A DNA stretch of 64,000 nucleotides. It comes from Bacteroidales bacterium (GTDB lineage: Bacteria; Bacteroidota; Bacteroidia; Bacteroidales; UBA932). A program made the position numbers and the translations under genes. Below the pieces are notes generated by a model. That model ran no database searches, had not been told where the DNA came from, and worked only from the letters and a program-made list of their open reading frames with translations. Shown here in pieces: positions 26,881-36,140 of this stretch (position 1 is its first letter; every line of letters starts with the position of its first letter). The DNA is taken from assembly GCA_024402135.1 (NCBI GenBank), contig JAKSJN010000002.1:207450-271449 (forward strand), in the 5' to 3' direction.

Positions 26881-28003
26881 ATAATATCTGCTCAAGCAAT
26901 TGTCTGAGTTCTTCCGCCGAACCGGCTTCAGGGACAAGCCATTTCTGACCGGATATCAGTCTTGGGATACCGCTGTGACCCTCTGATGTGGTTCTGCCGA
27001 ACAGTTCGAAGACCAGAGACAGGTATGAATCAATCCATGGATCAGTCATTGCCTCGGACAACCGGGTCTCCCCTATCAGATACGCAGCCTTTTCACGAGC
27101 CTCATCCACAGGTCTTGGAAGCCAGGAATCAGAGCCATAGCCAAACAGCCAGTGATCAAATTCATAAAACTTGTCATGATCCACGGTCCAGACGGCAAGC
27201 GCAAGGCGCGCCAGATCACATGAACCGACAAAACGGTCCTCAACATCTCTGGGGATGTATGGATTGCAGGAAGGACTCAGAGGTGACGGACAAAGTACAA
27301 ATGCTACATTGCCATCTTCTGCTATTTCTTCAAGCCAAGGATGCATGGTACGGCAGTGAGAGCACTGATAATCGAAGAGAATCTCGACTACATGTTCCGC
27401 ATCAGGATTACCTATCAAAGGTTCATCCATGCCAGAGACTGCCGGAAGCGGTTCCTCGACAGATCCGGCGTCATACACTGAAGAAGGAGCCGTCAGCAAC
27501 TGTATAACGGCGAACACCACTCCGGCAAACCCTCCTCCGGCAAGCCACATACGAGACTTTCGATCATTAAAATAGCGTATTATTACAACAATGGATATGA
27601 TGATGCCGACAGTATGGGTAGCCATGCAATAGCGGCAGAAATCGTGAACGGCAAAGAGCTGGAGTGCGATAAACCATATGGATGCGGCCAATACCGCACC
27701 GACAATGGCAATCATGCAATTGCGCGCCATTATCCTCAGTTCCTCATCATCAGACACAGCACCTGCCACTGAGCACAAGAGGAACGCCAGATAGAGTCCT
27801 GCTGCCGGCAGACTGACAGGGATCAGTCCGAACAGGCTTGACCATCTGCTGTTCATCACTGAATCGCAGGAAGAGCCGGCCGAACACCCTATCATATGAG
27901 TGCCGTTCATGGCATGCACAGCCATGAATATACATAAAGCCAAGGCAATGACACCGAGAAGTGTCATTGCCCAGGCGAAAGTCTTATCTGTAGCCCGTTT
28001 CAT
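26879..28003 (-). CDS. VKOR-thioredoxin fusion protein (disulfide bond formation)
   Basis: The 374-residue membrane protein combines a four-to-five-helix VKOR domain (about 1-150) with a DsbA/thioredoxin-like domain (about 195-374). VKOR cysteines are Cys40/Cys46 in the loop and the redox pair Cys123-x-x-Cys126 (FCRYC). The fused domain has Cys214-x-x-Cys217 (CSHC) and a cis-Pro candidate in SGIPRL. VKOR passes electrons from Cys pairs to quinone, and the fused domain oxidises secreted proteins, replacing DsbB/DsbA. It lies 17 nt after the 1104-residue arabinofuranosidase-like gene, a Cys-containing secreted protein, so it may help that client fold. Confidence 0.92.
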   Translation of the reverse strand: MKRATDKTFAWAMTLLGVIALALCIFMAVHAMNGTHMIGCSAGSSCDSVMNSRWSSLFGLIPVSLPAAGLYLAFLLCSVAGAVSDDEELRIMARNCMIAIVGAVLAASIWFIALQLFAVHDFCRYCMATHTVGIIISIVVIIRYFNDRKSRMWLAGGGFAGVVFAVIQLLTAPSSVYDAGSVEEPLPAVSGMDEPLIGNPDAEHVVEILFDYQCSHCRTMHPWLEEIAEDGNVAFVLCPSPLSPSCNPYIPRDVEDRFVGSCDLARLALAVWTVDHDKFYEFDHWLFGYGSDSWLPRPVDEAREKAAYLIGETRLSEAMTDPWIDSYLSLVFELFGRTTSEGHSGIPRLISGQKWLVPEAGSAEELRQLLEQIL

Positions 28004-28020
28004 TGTTACGGACAGAAATG

Positions 28021-31000
28021 CTAGTATCTGTTAGGCGCACCTGGAGTGGCAGCGTAATTGATCACTGCTGTTCCGTTGGCATGTGAGTGCTTGAGTGGGT
28101 ATGCAAGACCGATACCGGTTCCACAGAACTCTGTTCCAGCCTTTGCAGCGCTCTTGATAGGAGCAGAAAGGACAATCACATCGTTTGGTCTTGGACCCGC
28201 ATTTGCTGGACCCCAGCGGCGTGGAGCCGGCTTGACAGCCTCAACCATGCATCTGATACCGCCGATGCTTGCCTCCTGGCCTGCCACGAAGCCGGCTGAT
28301 GATGCAACCTCGATAGAGGTGCTGCCTGCTGCAGCGTCCTTTGCGAGTGTGGTTGCGCCTGCTGTACCGATGGTAGCAGCGATAGCCTCCTCACGGGCAG
28401 AACCGGCACCGATGACGATGCGCTGACCTCTCTTGATGTCTGGCACCGATGTAACCTTGATGTTTGTACATCCAGCCGGAGCAGGAGCACAGATATTGAC
28501 GGAAATCTGATTTGTGAAGTCCTTCTTGTTGTCATCGGTGTCGACACCATCCATGATACGGCCCACACTGATCTCAGGAGTAGCATTGACTGGGTTGTTG
28601 ACATAACCCCATGCGAATGCACCGCGAGCCGAAGGAGCTGGAGCATAGCTTCCATCCTCACCTGCGCCTGCGCCGCCATGATAGCCCTCGCTGAGCCATG
28701 GATCTACCAGACCGCCATAGTTGACTACATCTACAACGTTGCCGTTTGCGTCACGGAGGGTGATGTTGCCCTGATGGTTGTCAAGAACAGGACCGCCATA
28801 ATACTGGTTGGCAGGAACATCTGCGATGAAACCGGCACCAACTGCCTTTGCATCATATACGACGTCATCGATTCCGTGTGCATTGCCGAGTGCATCTTCA
28901 AGCTCGATTGAATAGACGAGAGCAAGAACAGGCTCATTTGAAGAATGAGGATGTTTGGTTGCAGGCTCGAATGAAATACCTGTACCGTTGACGCTGTACG
29001 GCATGTTCGAAGCATGGTTGTACTTGAGCGGCTTGGTGAGGATAAGACCGGTTCCCTTGTCCTCTTCCGGCTTGAGAGGCCCGTTGAGGGTGTTGCGTAC
29101 AGATGGGGTTCCGACCTTCTTGACAGTCACCCACTCGATACCATGTCCCTGGCTGTCGATATCGAGACGGATCTTGTCGCCGGCTGTGATGTTCTCTGTA
29201 GAAGATACATAGATTACCTTGTCACCCTTCTTTGCATCCATAGAGAGATATGCCTGGGTTCCCGGCTTGCCGACCTTGGTCACGGTAACGACCTCGTACT
29301 TCTCCATTGTGTTGGAAACTGCAGGATAGGTAGCGCCATAGCCGATGGCCATCTTGTCACCTACCTTGAAATGCTGGGTGCTGGTCACAGGGATGTTCTT
29401 CGAGCCCGCAGGGATAGTGATAACCGGTCCCTCAGGAAGTGGCTGCCATACAGTTGTTGGAGTACCTGGAGCAATGGCTCCACGCATCATCATACCTGTA
29501 GGAGCAGCCTGAGCCTCCGGCTCGTTCACCTTTGCAACTTTGCGCTTCTCCATGTTGCGGCCTGTTCCGATCTCGATCTCGTCTCCTGGCTTGATGCCCT
29601 TGACGCTGCGTACATAGATGGTCTTGTCGCCCTTTGCTGCGTCAACCGCAAGACCTGAAGTTGAAAGACCGAAAACATAATAGCTCTTTCCGGCAATCTG
29701 GGTACCTGCAGGGACCTCGATGTCCGAGAAGAATGGAACATGAACTGCATGCGAGGTAAGCTTCCATCCTGAGATATCCACTGCCTTGTCGCCTGCATTG
29801 TAGAGCTCGATGAAGTTGTTGGTAGCATTGCCATCGCCATCAGCAACACGGAACTCGTTGATCTTCACAGGAGCCACGTTGCGGATCTTCTGGACAGCGA
29901 TGTCCTTTGCAGCCTTGCCGTCTGCACCGGTATAGGCAGCCACAGCGATCATGTCGCCGTTGAATGCCTTGTCACCGCTGGTAACAGAGAAATTGACAAC
30001 TACAGTCTGGCCAGGAGCAACTGAATATCCGACCTTCTTGCTTGACTCTCCGGCGTTCATCACGTTTGACTTCCATCCGCGTGGGAGCTCGAGCGAGATG
30101 ACGAGGTCATTGATTGCTGCACCCGTGGTGTTCACGAAGGTCACTGCAGAATTGGCTGTTGTTCCAGGAGCATAGGTCTGGACACCTGCAGGCTCGTAGA
30201 TCTTGTCAGCTGCTGAAACTGCCAGACGCTGAACATCATAACGTGCAGCTACGATGTTTGCCTGGATTGCCTGGTTGGTCTCGACACTAGGGAAAGTGTT
30301 TGGAGCTGTCATGGCCGCCTCGTAGAAGGTACCTGATGAACCGTTGGAGTTGTCACCACCGTTACCAAGAAGGATAGCACCCTGCTTGCGCATAGGATCG
30401 TAGCTGTTACGGTCGTTCTGGATACGCTGGCCATCATACATGGTGATGAGTTCGCCAGTCTGGGCATCGCCACCCATGCTGCGCCAATGATGAGGCTCGC
30501 CGTCAGCGGTAGCTGTCACGAATCGCCAGTTGATGCTTGGAAGATCTGCGCAGTACTTGTCGTTCGGATCCGGGTTGACGCAGCCAACGAGGTTGTTCTC
30601 CTGATCGGTCATGATCCATGGACCAGGGCCCGAGCCATAGTACCATGATGGCTGATTTCCGAAATAGGTTGTCTCCATGGTACCGTCACCGTCGTCACGG
30701 CTGTCGGTCTCGGCGTTGCCATAGTCAAAGCAGCATCCGGTATTGTAGTGATGACCGCTGATGACCCAGTACTGACCCTCAGCCTGGTCGTCAACTGCGG
30801 TTCCCTTGGCATCATTCCAGCGGAGACCCATGCCGGCTGTTATGAAGATACCGTAAACCTTGTGGCCGCCAAGGGTCACAGGAGCCATGTCCGCGATAGG
30901 AAGGTTGTTGAAGCCACCCATTGCAAGACCGCTGAAACCTCCGCGAGGAGCCTGGCGGAGATGGTTGGCATTAGGAGACTGGTCATAGAGAACGGTAACC

Positions 31001-31335
31001 CAGCAGGTGGTATTCGCACAGAATTCATCCTGTGCAGCCGCATCCGCATATCCACCTGGATCGTTTGCTGTAGCCTTTACGACTCCGATGTCAAGAGTCT
31101 TGCCATCCGAGGCACGCATTACCTGGTAAAGCGGACCATCGTAGCTAGCGTAGAGAGCACGGGTCGAGCTGTGTGCAGCAGCGCAAGGAGCTCCACCTTT
31201 TGCATAGATGTCACAAGGTCCTTCAGGCCTTGGAAGAGCGTCCTTCGCATCCTTCGCGATTGCGAAAGAAGCAGCGATGATGGTCGGTGCAAGAACTGCG
31301 GCACCTATCATCGCTATGAATCCGGTCTTTTTCAT
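28021..31335 (-). CDS. GH54-like alpha-L-arabinofuranosidase with NEW3 and lamin-tail domains
   Basis: The 1104-residue secreted protein (signal MKKTGFIAMIGAAVLAPTIIAASFAIA) has an N-terminal part (about 38-370) that closely follows fungal AbfB (GH54): GPCDIYAKGGAPCAAAHS, STRALYASYDGPLYQV, TTCWVTVLYDQSPNANHL, CCFDYGNAETDSRDDGDG. Candidate catalytic residues are Glu246 (TDQENNLVG) and Asp328 (GNGGDNSNG). Next come a NEW3-type domain (about 385-480), a lamin-tail domain (about 490-580; KINEFRVADGDG, SGWKLTSHAVHVP), repeats of the KGDKTIYVRSVKGIKPGDEIEIG kind, and a second lamin-tail-like region (about 800-930). The fungal arabinose-binding domain is absent. It likely removes arabinofuranosyl side chains. 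It is co-directional with the VKOR-Trx gene. Confidence 0.85.
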   Translation of the reverse strand: MKKTGFIAMIGAAVLAPTIIAASFAIAKDAKDALPRPEGPCDIYAKGGAPCAAAHSSTRALYASYDGPLYQVMRASDGKTLDIGVVKATANDPGGYADAAAQDEFCANTTCWVTVLYDQSPNANHLRQAPRGGFSGLAMGGFNNLPIADMAPVTLGGHKVYGIFITAGMGLRWNDAKGTAVDDQAEGQYWVISGHHYNTGCCFDYGNAETDSRDDGDGTMETTYFGNQPSWYYGSGPGPWIMTDQENNLVGCVNPDPNDKYCADLPSINWRFVTATADGEPHHWRSMGGDAQTGELITMYDGQRIQNDRNSYDPMRKQGAILLGNGGDNSNGSSGTFYEAAMTAPNTFPSVETNQAIQANIVAARYDVQRLAVSAADKIYEPAGVQTYAPGTTANSAVTFVNTTGAAINDLVISLELPRGWKSNVMNAGESSKKVGYSVAPGQTVVVNFSVTSGDKAFNGDMIAVAAYTGADGKAAKDIAVQKIRNVAPVKINEFRVADGDGNATNNFIELYNAGDKAVDISGWKLTSHAVHVPFFSDIEVPAGTQIAGKSYYVFGLSTSGLAVDAAKGDKTIYVRSVKGIKPGDEIEIGTGRNMEKRKVAKVNEPEAQAAPTGMMMRGAIAPGTPTTVWQPLPEGPVITIPAGSKNIPVTSTQHFKVGDKMAIGYGATYPAVSNTMEKYEVVTVTKVGKPGTQAYLSMDAKKGDKVIYVSSTENITAGDKIRLDIDSQGHGIEWVTVKKVGTPSVRNTLNGPLKPEEDKGTGLILTKPLKYNHASNMPYSVNGTGISFEPATKHPHSSNEPVLALVYSIELEDALGNAHGIDDVVYDAKAVGAGFIADVPANQYYGGPVLDNHQGNITLRDANGNVVDVVNYGGLVDPWLSEGYHGGAGAGEDGSYAPAPSARGAFAWGYVNNPVNATPEISVGRIMDGVDTDDNKKDFTNQISVNICAPAPAGCTNIKVTSVPDIKRGQRIVIGAGSAREEAIAATIGTAGATTLAKDAAAGSTSIEVASSAGFVAGQEASIGGIRCMVEAVKPAPRRWGPANAGPRPNDVIVLSAPIKSAAKAGTEFCGTGIGLAYPLKHSHANGTAVINYAATPGAPNRY

Positions 31336-31413
31336 AAGTTATGATTATCAGTTTGTGTCTTTCTCACTCTTTCGAGTCATTTCAGCACAAGTTACATATT
31401 ATTTTCTACAATG

Positions 31414-31444
31414 TTTCTCTTTAGAGGAATAATCAGTAGTTTTG
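31414..31444 (+). promoter_or_regulatory. Promoter of the 31475-33046 GH43 gene
   Basis: TTTC (31414-31417), N19 and TAGTTTTG (31437-31444) fit the Bacteroidota consensus. The leader to the ATG is about 25 nt. Confidence 0.6.
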
Positions 31445-31474
31445 TAGTGAAACAGAACCAAATAACCACACGAT

Positions 31475-33046
31475 ATGAAACTGATACACTATCTTTCAGC
31501 CGTTGCCATCGCCGCCGCTGCCATCTCCTGCGGCACTTCTTCAGCTCCTGACACGAGCGTCAGACTGATTCCTGAAGCCGCAGGATCCCGCTACTGCAAT
31601 CCTCTTCCTATGGAAATCGGACCTGGAGGCAACGCATCCGGAGATGTTTCCGTCTTCGAGCACGAGGGCAAGTACTACATGTTCTGCACAGGTGGCGGAG
31701 CATGGGTATCCACAGACATGACGAACTGGAAGCATCAGCATGTAGAAGGACGCATACCGGTCGCACCGGACGTCGCTTATTACAATGGCAGGTTCTATAT
31801 GACCGGCAACGACAGTCCTGTATATGTCGCCGACGATCCTCTGGGACCATACGAACTGTACAGTGACTGGAAGGATGCCCCAAGCATCGAGCAGGGCTGG
31901 AACGGAGCCTTCGACACTCATATCTACATCGACGACGACAACAAGCCTTATCTCTTCTGGCCAGGAAGAGGTATCAGCGGCATCTACGGCTGCGCACTCG
32001 ATCCTGACGACCTCAGCCGCTTCGTCGGCCCTGTACAGCACCTTTTCGGATTCAATGCTGAACATGAATGGGAGCGCTATGGCGAAATGAATGAATATCA
32101 GGGCGTGGCATGGATCGAAGGTCCATGGGTTTTCAAGCACAATGGCACCTACTACATCCAGTACTCGGCATCCGGAACACAGTGGAAGACTTATGCCGAA
32201 GGATATTACACAGCAAAATCCCCTCTCGGTCCTTATACCTATGCAGGGAACAACCCTCTTCTCCGCAAGACTGAAGGTCTTGTTACAGGTACCGCACACG
32301 GAAGCATGCTGAAGGGTCCGGACGGAGGAATATGGCAGTTCTATACCATCGTACTTTCAAATCCTCCAGGAGGCCGCCGCATCGGAATGGACCGCGTCAT
32401 CGTTGACAAGGACGGCCTTCTCTCTGTCGAAGTCACTGACACTCCTCAGTGGGCACCGGGCGCAACCGCAGATGCGACCAAGGGTGACAGCGGTTCCCTT
32501 CCTGTAACGATCAACAAGATAAATGCAATGAACGCTTTGTCGAAGTTCTCTTCACAGCAGGACGGTCACTATGCGACCTATGCTGTCGACAATAACAGCG
32601 GAACCTGGTGGATGCCTGCTGTCGATGACGAGGAGCCATCGATAACCGTCGAGCTCTCCCCTGCGACCCGCTTCGACGTCGTGGAACTTTTCACCATCGA
32701 TGGAATCAGGCTGATGTTCGGTGGCGGCAACCGTGGAAGCAGATGGTTCGGAAGAGGAGAATTCACCCCTACGATCTACAGATACAAGCTTGAAGTTTCC
32801 GGCGATGGCGAGAACTGGACTATGGCTCTTGACAAGACCGGCAGCAACGACAGCAAGGATACCATCTTCGAGGAAATCAACCCAGTCGAGTGCCGTTTCG
32901 TACGTCTGACCATCACTGACTGGCCAAAGGCAAATCCTCTTGGGCTTATCGAGTTCACGGTATTCGGAAAAGCCACAGGAATGCTTCCTGCCGCTGTTGC
33001 GACCCCGACATTCTCCAACCTCCCTATGGACGGTCAGCAGAAATAA
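31475..33046 (+). CDS. GH43 glycosidase with F5/8C domain, lipoprotein
   Basis: The 523-residue protein has a lipoprotein signal (MKLIHYLSAVAIAAAAISCG). The GH43 propeller covers about 38-335. The expected triad is present: base Asp in NASGDVSVFEHEGKYYMF, pKa-modulating Asp in GAFDTHIYIDDDNKPYLFW and acid Glu in WIEGPWVFKHNGTYYIQY. A discoidin-like F5/8C domain (about 350-505; GHYATYAVDNNSGTWWMP) follows. Activity on arabinan or arabinoxylan fragments is likely, as the divergent neighbour is a GH54-like arabinofuranosidase. It is related in layout to the 18681-20852 protein. It is followed after 57 nt by the threonine deaminase gene. Confidence 0.9.
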   Translation: MKLIHYLSAVAIAAAAISCGTSSAPDTSVRLIPEAAGSRYCNPLPMEIGPGGNASGDVSVFEHEGKYYMFCTGGGAWVSTDMTNWKHQHVEGRIPVAPDVAYYNGRFYMTGNDSPVYVADDPLGPYELYSDWKDAPSIEQGWNGAFDTHIYIDDDNKPYLFWPGRGISGIYGCALDPDDLSRFVGPVQHLFGFNAEHEWERYGEMNEYQGVAWIEGPWVFKHNGTYYIQYSASGTQWKTYAEGYYTAKSPLGPYTYAGNNPLLRKTEGLVTGTAHGSMLKGPDGGIWQFYTIVLSNPPGGRRIGMDRVIVDKDGLLSVEVTDTPQWAPGATADATKGDSGSLPVTINKINAMNALSKFSSQQDGHYATYAVDNNSGTWWMPAVDDEEPSITVELSPATRFDVVELFTIDGIRLMFGGGNRGSRWFGRGEFTPTIYRYKLEVSGDGENWTMALDKTGSNDSKDTIFEEINPVECRFVRLTITDWPKANPLGLIEFTVFGKATGMLPAAVATPTFSNLPMDGQQK

Positions 33047-33103
33047 TAAAAAAAATACCTACATTCGTGAGATATTTTTAAACAGGCCGAAGGCCTATGC
33101 AAA

Positions 33104-34297
33104 ATGCTTAATCTCGATAATTTCTACAAGGCCCGTTACGTACTCCAGCAGGTGATACGCCCGACAGACCTCATCAGGGCACCAAGAATCAATCCTGCTG
33201 CCGACATATATCTCAAGCCTGAGAATCTCCAGGTGACCGGTTCATTCAAGGTTCGCGGAGCCTATTACAAGATCTCGCAGCTCTCTGAGGCCGAAAAGGC
33301 CAAGGGAGTGATCGCATGTTCTGCGGGCAACCACGCACAGGGAGTTGCCCTGGGTGCACAGAGAAACGGAATCAAGTCGATTATCTGCCTTCCTTCCGTG
33401 GCTCCGATCAGCAAGGTGGAGGCTACCAGAGCTCTGGGCGCCGAGATTTGTCTCGTTCCTGGAGTGTACGACGACGCTTACAAGCACGCCATCGAACTCC
33501 GTGATGAACATGGGTACACTTTCGTCCATCCATTCAATGACGAGAATGTGATTGCCGGCCAGGGCACAATCGGACTCGAGATGCTCGATCAGCTTCCTGA
33601 TGTGGAGAACGTCATCATTCCTATCGGAGGAGGCGGGCTCATCAGCGGAGTAGCTTTCGCCATCAAATCGCTCAACCCAAGAATAAAGGTATATGGAGTC
33701 CAGGCTGAAGGCGCTCCAAGCATGGTCAAGAGTGTCGAGCAGGGCAGCATCATCACTCTGCCAAAGGTACAGACCATCGCGGACGGTATTTCGGTAAAGT
33801 CGCCTGGTGACCTGACATTTGACATATGCAGCAAGTATCTGGACGGCATCGCAACCGTTAGCGAGGACGAGATCGCCGCTGCCATCCTTGCCCTTATCGA
33901 GCAGCAGAAGCTCATCGCCGAAGGTGCAGGCGCAGTAAGCGTAGCCGCAGCGATGTTCAACAAGTTCCCTATCGCCGGCCAGAAAACCATCTGCCTCGTC
34001 AGCGGCGGCAACATCGACGTTACCATCCTCAACAGAGTCATCAGCCGCGGTCTCGCGAAAAGCGGACGCGTGTTCACCTTCGTAGTCGAACTGGACGACC
34101 GTCCTGGACAGCTCGTAGGAGTAAGCGAAATCGTGAGCAGGCTCGGAGGAAACGTTGTCAGTGTCGTTCATGAACGCAATGATGACGCACGTCAGGTCAC
34201 AGCATGCCAACTCAGGATGAAGGTAGAGACCCGTAACCAGGAGCACATCGACGAGATTCTCAGTGCTCTCAAGAACAATGGATTCAATCTAATATAA
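33104..34297 (+). CDS. ilvA: Threonine ammonia-lyase with C-terminal ACT domain
   Basis: The 397-residue PLP enzyme deaminates L-threonine to 2-oxobutanoate via the enamine/imine. The PLP lysine is Lys49 (TGSFKVRGAYYK), the substrate/PLP loop is SAGNHAQG, and the phosphate-binding loop is GGGGLISG. The C-terminal 75 residues are an ACT-like domain (VVELDDRPGQLVGVSEIVSRLGGNVVSVVHERN), as in the 400-residue catabolic/biosynthetic short form. The start is the ATG at 33104. Only 7 nt separate it from ridA, whose product clears the reactive imine, so the two form a functional pair. Confidence 0.94.
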   Translation: MLNLDNFYKARYVLQQVIRPTDLIRAPRINPAADIYLKPENLQVTGSFKVRGAYYKISQLSEAEKAKGVIACSAGNHAQGVALGAQRNGIKSIICLPSVAPISKVEATRALGAEICLVPGVYDDAYKHAIELRDEHGYTFVHPFNDENVIAGQGTIGLEMLDQLPDVENVIIPIGGGGLISGVAFAIKSLNPRIKVYGVQAEGAPSMVKSVEQGSIITLPKVQTIADGISVKSPGDLTFDICSKYLDGIATVSEDEIAAAILALIEQQKLIAEGAGAVSVAAAMFNKFPIAGQKTICLVSGGNIDVTILNRVISRGLAKSGRVFTFVVELDDRPGQLVGVSEIVSRLGGNVVSVVHERNDDARQVTACQLRMKVETRNQEHIDEILSALKNNGFNLI

Positions 34298-34304
34298 AAT
34301 AATC

Positions 34305-34682
34305 ATGAAGAAAGCTGTACACACAGAACAGGCTCCGGCCGCTATCGGCCCATACAGCCAGGCCATCGAGGCAAACGGATTCGTTTACGCAAGCGGTCAG
34401 ATTCCTATCGACCCTGCAACCGGAAATTTTGTTGAAGGTGGCATCGAGGAGCAGGCACGCCAGTGTCTCACCAATGCCTCACATATTCTCGAGGCTGCCG
34501 GCACCAGCATGGCAAATGTAGTAAAGACCACAGTCTATCTCGCAGATATGAAGGATTTCGCTGCAATGAACGGTGTCTATGCAACCTTCTTCAGCGAGCC
34601 ATATCCTGCGCGTTCAGCGGTTGCAGTAAAGGATCTGCCAAAGGGCGCACTCGTTGAGGTTGAAGTTCTTGCAGTTAAATAA
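34305..34682 (+). CDS. ridA: RidA enamine/imine deaminase
   Basis: The 125-residue protein is a standard RidA (YjgF/YER057c/UK114) trimeric enzyme. Family motifs are IGPYSQAI, YASGQIPIDPATG, VVKTTVYLADM and YPARSAVAV; Arg103 binds the substrate carboxylate and Glu118 positions water. It hydrolyses 2-aminoacrylate and 2-iminobutyrate released by PLP dehydratases, here the threonine deaminase 7 nt upstream. Its stop is 6 nt before the symporter start. Confidence 0.96.
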   Translation: MKKAVHTEQAPAAIGPYSQAIEANGFVYASGQIPIDPATGNFVEGGIEEQARQCLTNASHILEAAGTSMANVVKTTVYLADMKDFAAMNGVYATFFSEPYPARSAVAVKDLPKGALVEVEVLAVK

Positions 34683-34688
34683 ACTGTC

Positions 34689-36140
34689 ATGACTCCCGCC
34701 ATTACACTGACGGCGATTGCTGTATACTTCCTGCTCCTGTTTCTCATCTCTTGGGCTTCAGGACGCAGGAAGTCTGATTATTACGGAGGCCGCCAGAACT
34801 CCTGGCTGCTTGCCGCGATCGCTTCCATGGGCGCACCTATCTCCGGTGTGACCTTCATCTCTGTCCCGGGCATGGTGATAGCCAAGGACTGGTCCTACCT
34901 CCAGATGTCCATCGGCTTCATCGTCGGCTACTTCATCATCGCATACGTCCTGGTACCTCTGTTCTACAAGAGGAACCTGGTTTCGATCTACGGGTATCTT
35001 GACGAGCGTTTCGGAAACGCGACCCACGGAACCGGCGCCTGGTTCTTCTTCATAAGCAAGATTCTCGGTGCGTCCGTACGTTTCTTCGTTGTCTGCATCG
35101 TGCTCCAGAGCCTTGTGTTCGGTCCTGTCGGCATTCCATTCGCATTCAATGTCCTCATCTGCGTGGCACTGATCTGTCTCTACACCATCAAGGGAGGCGT
35201 CAAGGCTGTCATCTGGACGGACGTGCTCAAGAGTGTCGCGCTGATAGGCAGCGTGGTTCTGAGCATTGTTTTCATTGCAAGCAGCATGGGCCTGAACCTT
35301 CCTTCAATGTTCAGCAAAGTCGCGCAGGAAGGCCATACCAGAATCTTCTTCTTCGATGATCCGAAAAGCGGAATCTACTTCTGGAAGCAGTTCCTTTCAG
35401 CCGTGTTCATCGTCGTTGCGATGACCGGTCTGGACCAGGACCTCATGCAGCGCAACCTTTCATGCCGCAACTACAAGGAGTCACAGAAAAGTCTTATCGT
35501 CAGCTCTTTCACCCAGACCCTCATTACCGCGATGTTCCTCATTCTCGGTTCATTGCTGATGATCTGGTACAAGGGCAACCTCGGCGATCCTGCCGCTCTC
35601 GAGTCCAGCGACAACCTCTTCAGCTCTGTCGCGACCGCCAACGGCATGCCTATGATCGTCGGCGTCCTTTTCATCGTCGGACTTGTTGCCGCCGCGACCT
35701 CTGCCGCTGCGTCGGCTCTCACAGCGCTTACGACCTCCTTCATGGTCGACATCATTCCTTCAATGAAGATACAGACTGCTGAAGGCAAGGCAAACGACAG
35801 GCGCCGCCAGATAGTTCATTGCGGAATGGCGCTCTGCATGGCAATCGTGATCGTTGTCTTCAACGCGATCAACAGCCAGGACGCCATCAGCGCAGTCTAC
35901 TCGCTTGCCAGCTACACCTATGGTCCAATCCTTGGTCTGTTCGCTTTCGGCATGTTCACCAAGCGCAAGGTCGTTGACCTTGCTGTACCATTTGTATGTA
36001 TAGCAGCGCCTTTCATCTGTCTTGGTGTAAAGGCATGGCTCCTCAGCGCTTTCGGCTACGTCATGAGCTTTGAACTGCTTCTGCTCAATGCAGGACTCAC
36101 AATCGCCGGACTTGCAATATTTTCAAAAAAACAACAATAA
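34689..36140 (+). CDS. Sodium:solute symporter (SSS family)
   Basis: The 483-residue integral membrane protein has about 13 hydrophobic spans, beginning ITLTAIAVYFLLLFLISWASGRRKSDYYGGRQNSWL. Typical SSS features are the early GGRQNSW loop, GAPISGVTFISVPGM in the first unwound helix, and the TGLDQDLMQRNLSCRNYKESQKS stretch. Alpha-amino acids, sugars and nucleosides are all possible substrates. The neighbours suggest either a sugar released by the downstream GH3 enzyme or an amino acid linked to IlvA/RidA. Its TAA stop overlaps the GH3 ATG by one base. Confidence 0.9.
   Translation: MTPAITLTAIAVYFLLLFLISWASGRRKSDYYGGRQNSWLLAAIASMGAPISGVTFISVPGMVIAKDWSYLQMSIGFIVGYFIIAYVLVPLFYKRNLVSIYGYLDERFGNATHGTGAWFFFISKILGASVRFFVVCIVLQSLVFGPVGIPFAFNVLICVALICLYTIKGGVKAVIWTDVLKSVALIGSVVLSIVFIASSMGLNLPSMFSKVAQEGHTRIFFFDDPKSGIYFWKQFLSAVFIVVAMTGLDQDLMQRNLSCRNYKESQKSLIVSSFTQTLITAMFLILGSLLMIWYKGNLGDPAALESSDNLFSSVATANGMPMIVGVLFIVGLVAAATSAAASALTALTTSFMVDIIPSMKIQTAEGKANDRRRQIVHCGMALCMAIVIVVFNAINSQDAISAVYSLASYTYGPILGLFAFGMFTKRKVVDLAVPFVCIAAPFICLGVKAWLLSAFGYVMSFELLLLNAGLTIAGLAIFSKKQQ

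Noticed and set aside
33242-34246. 334-codon minus-strand frame opposite ilvA
   Set aside because: It is antisense to a clear threonine deaminase and has no recognisable domain.
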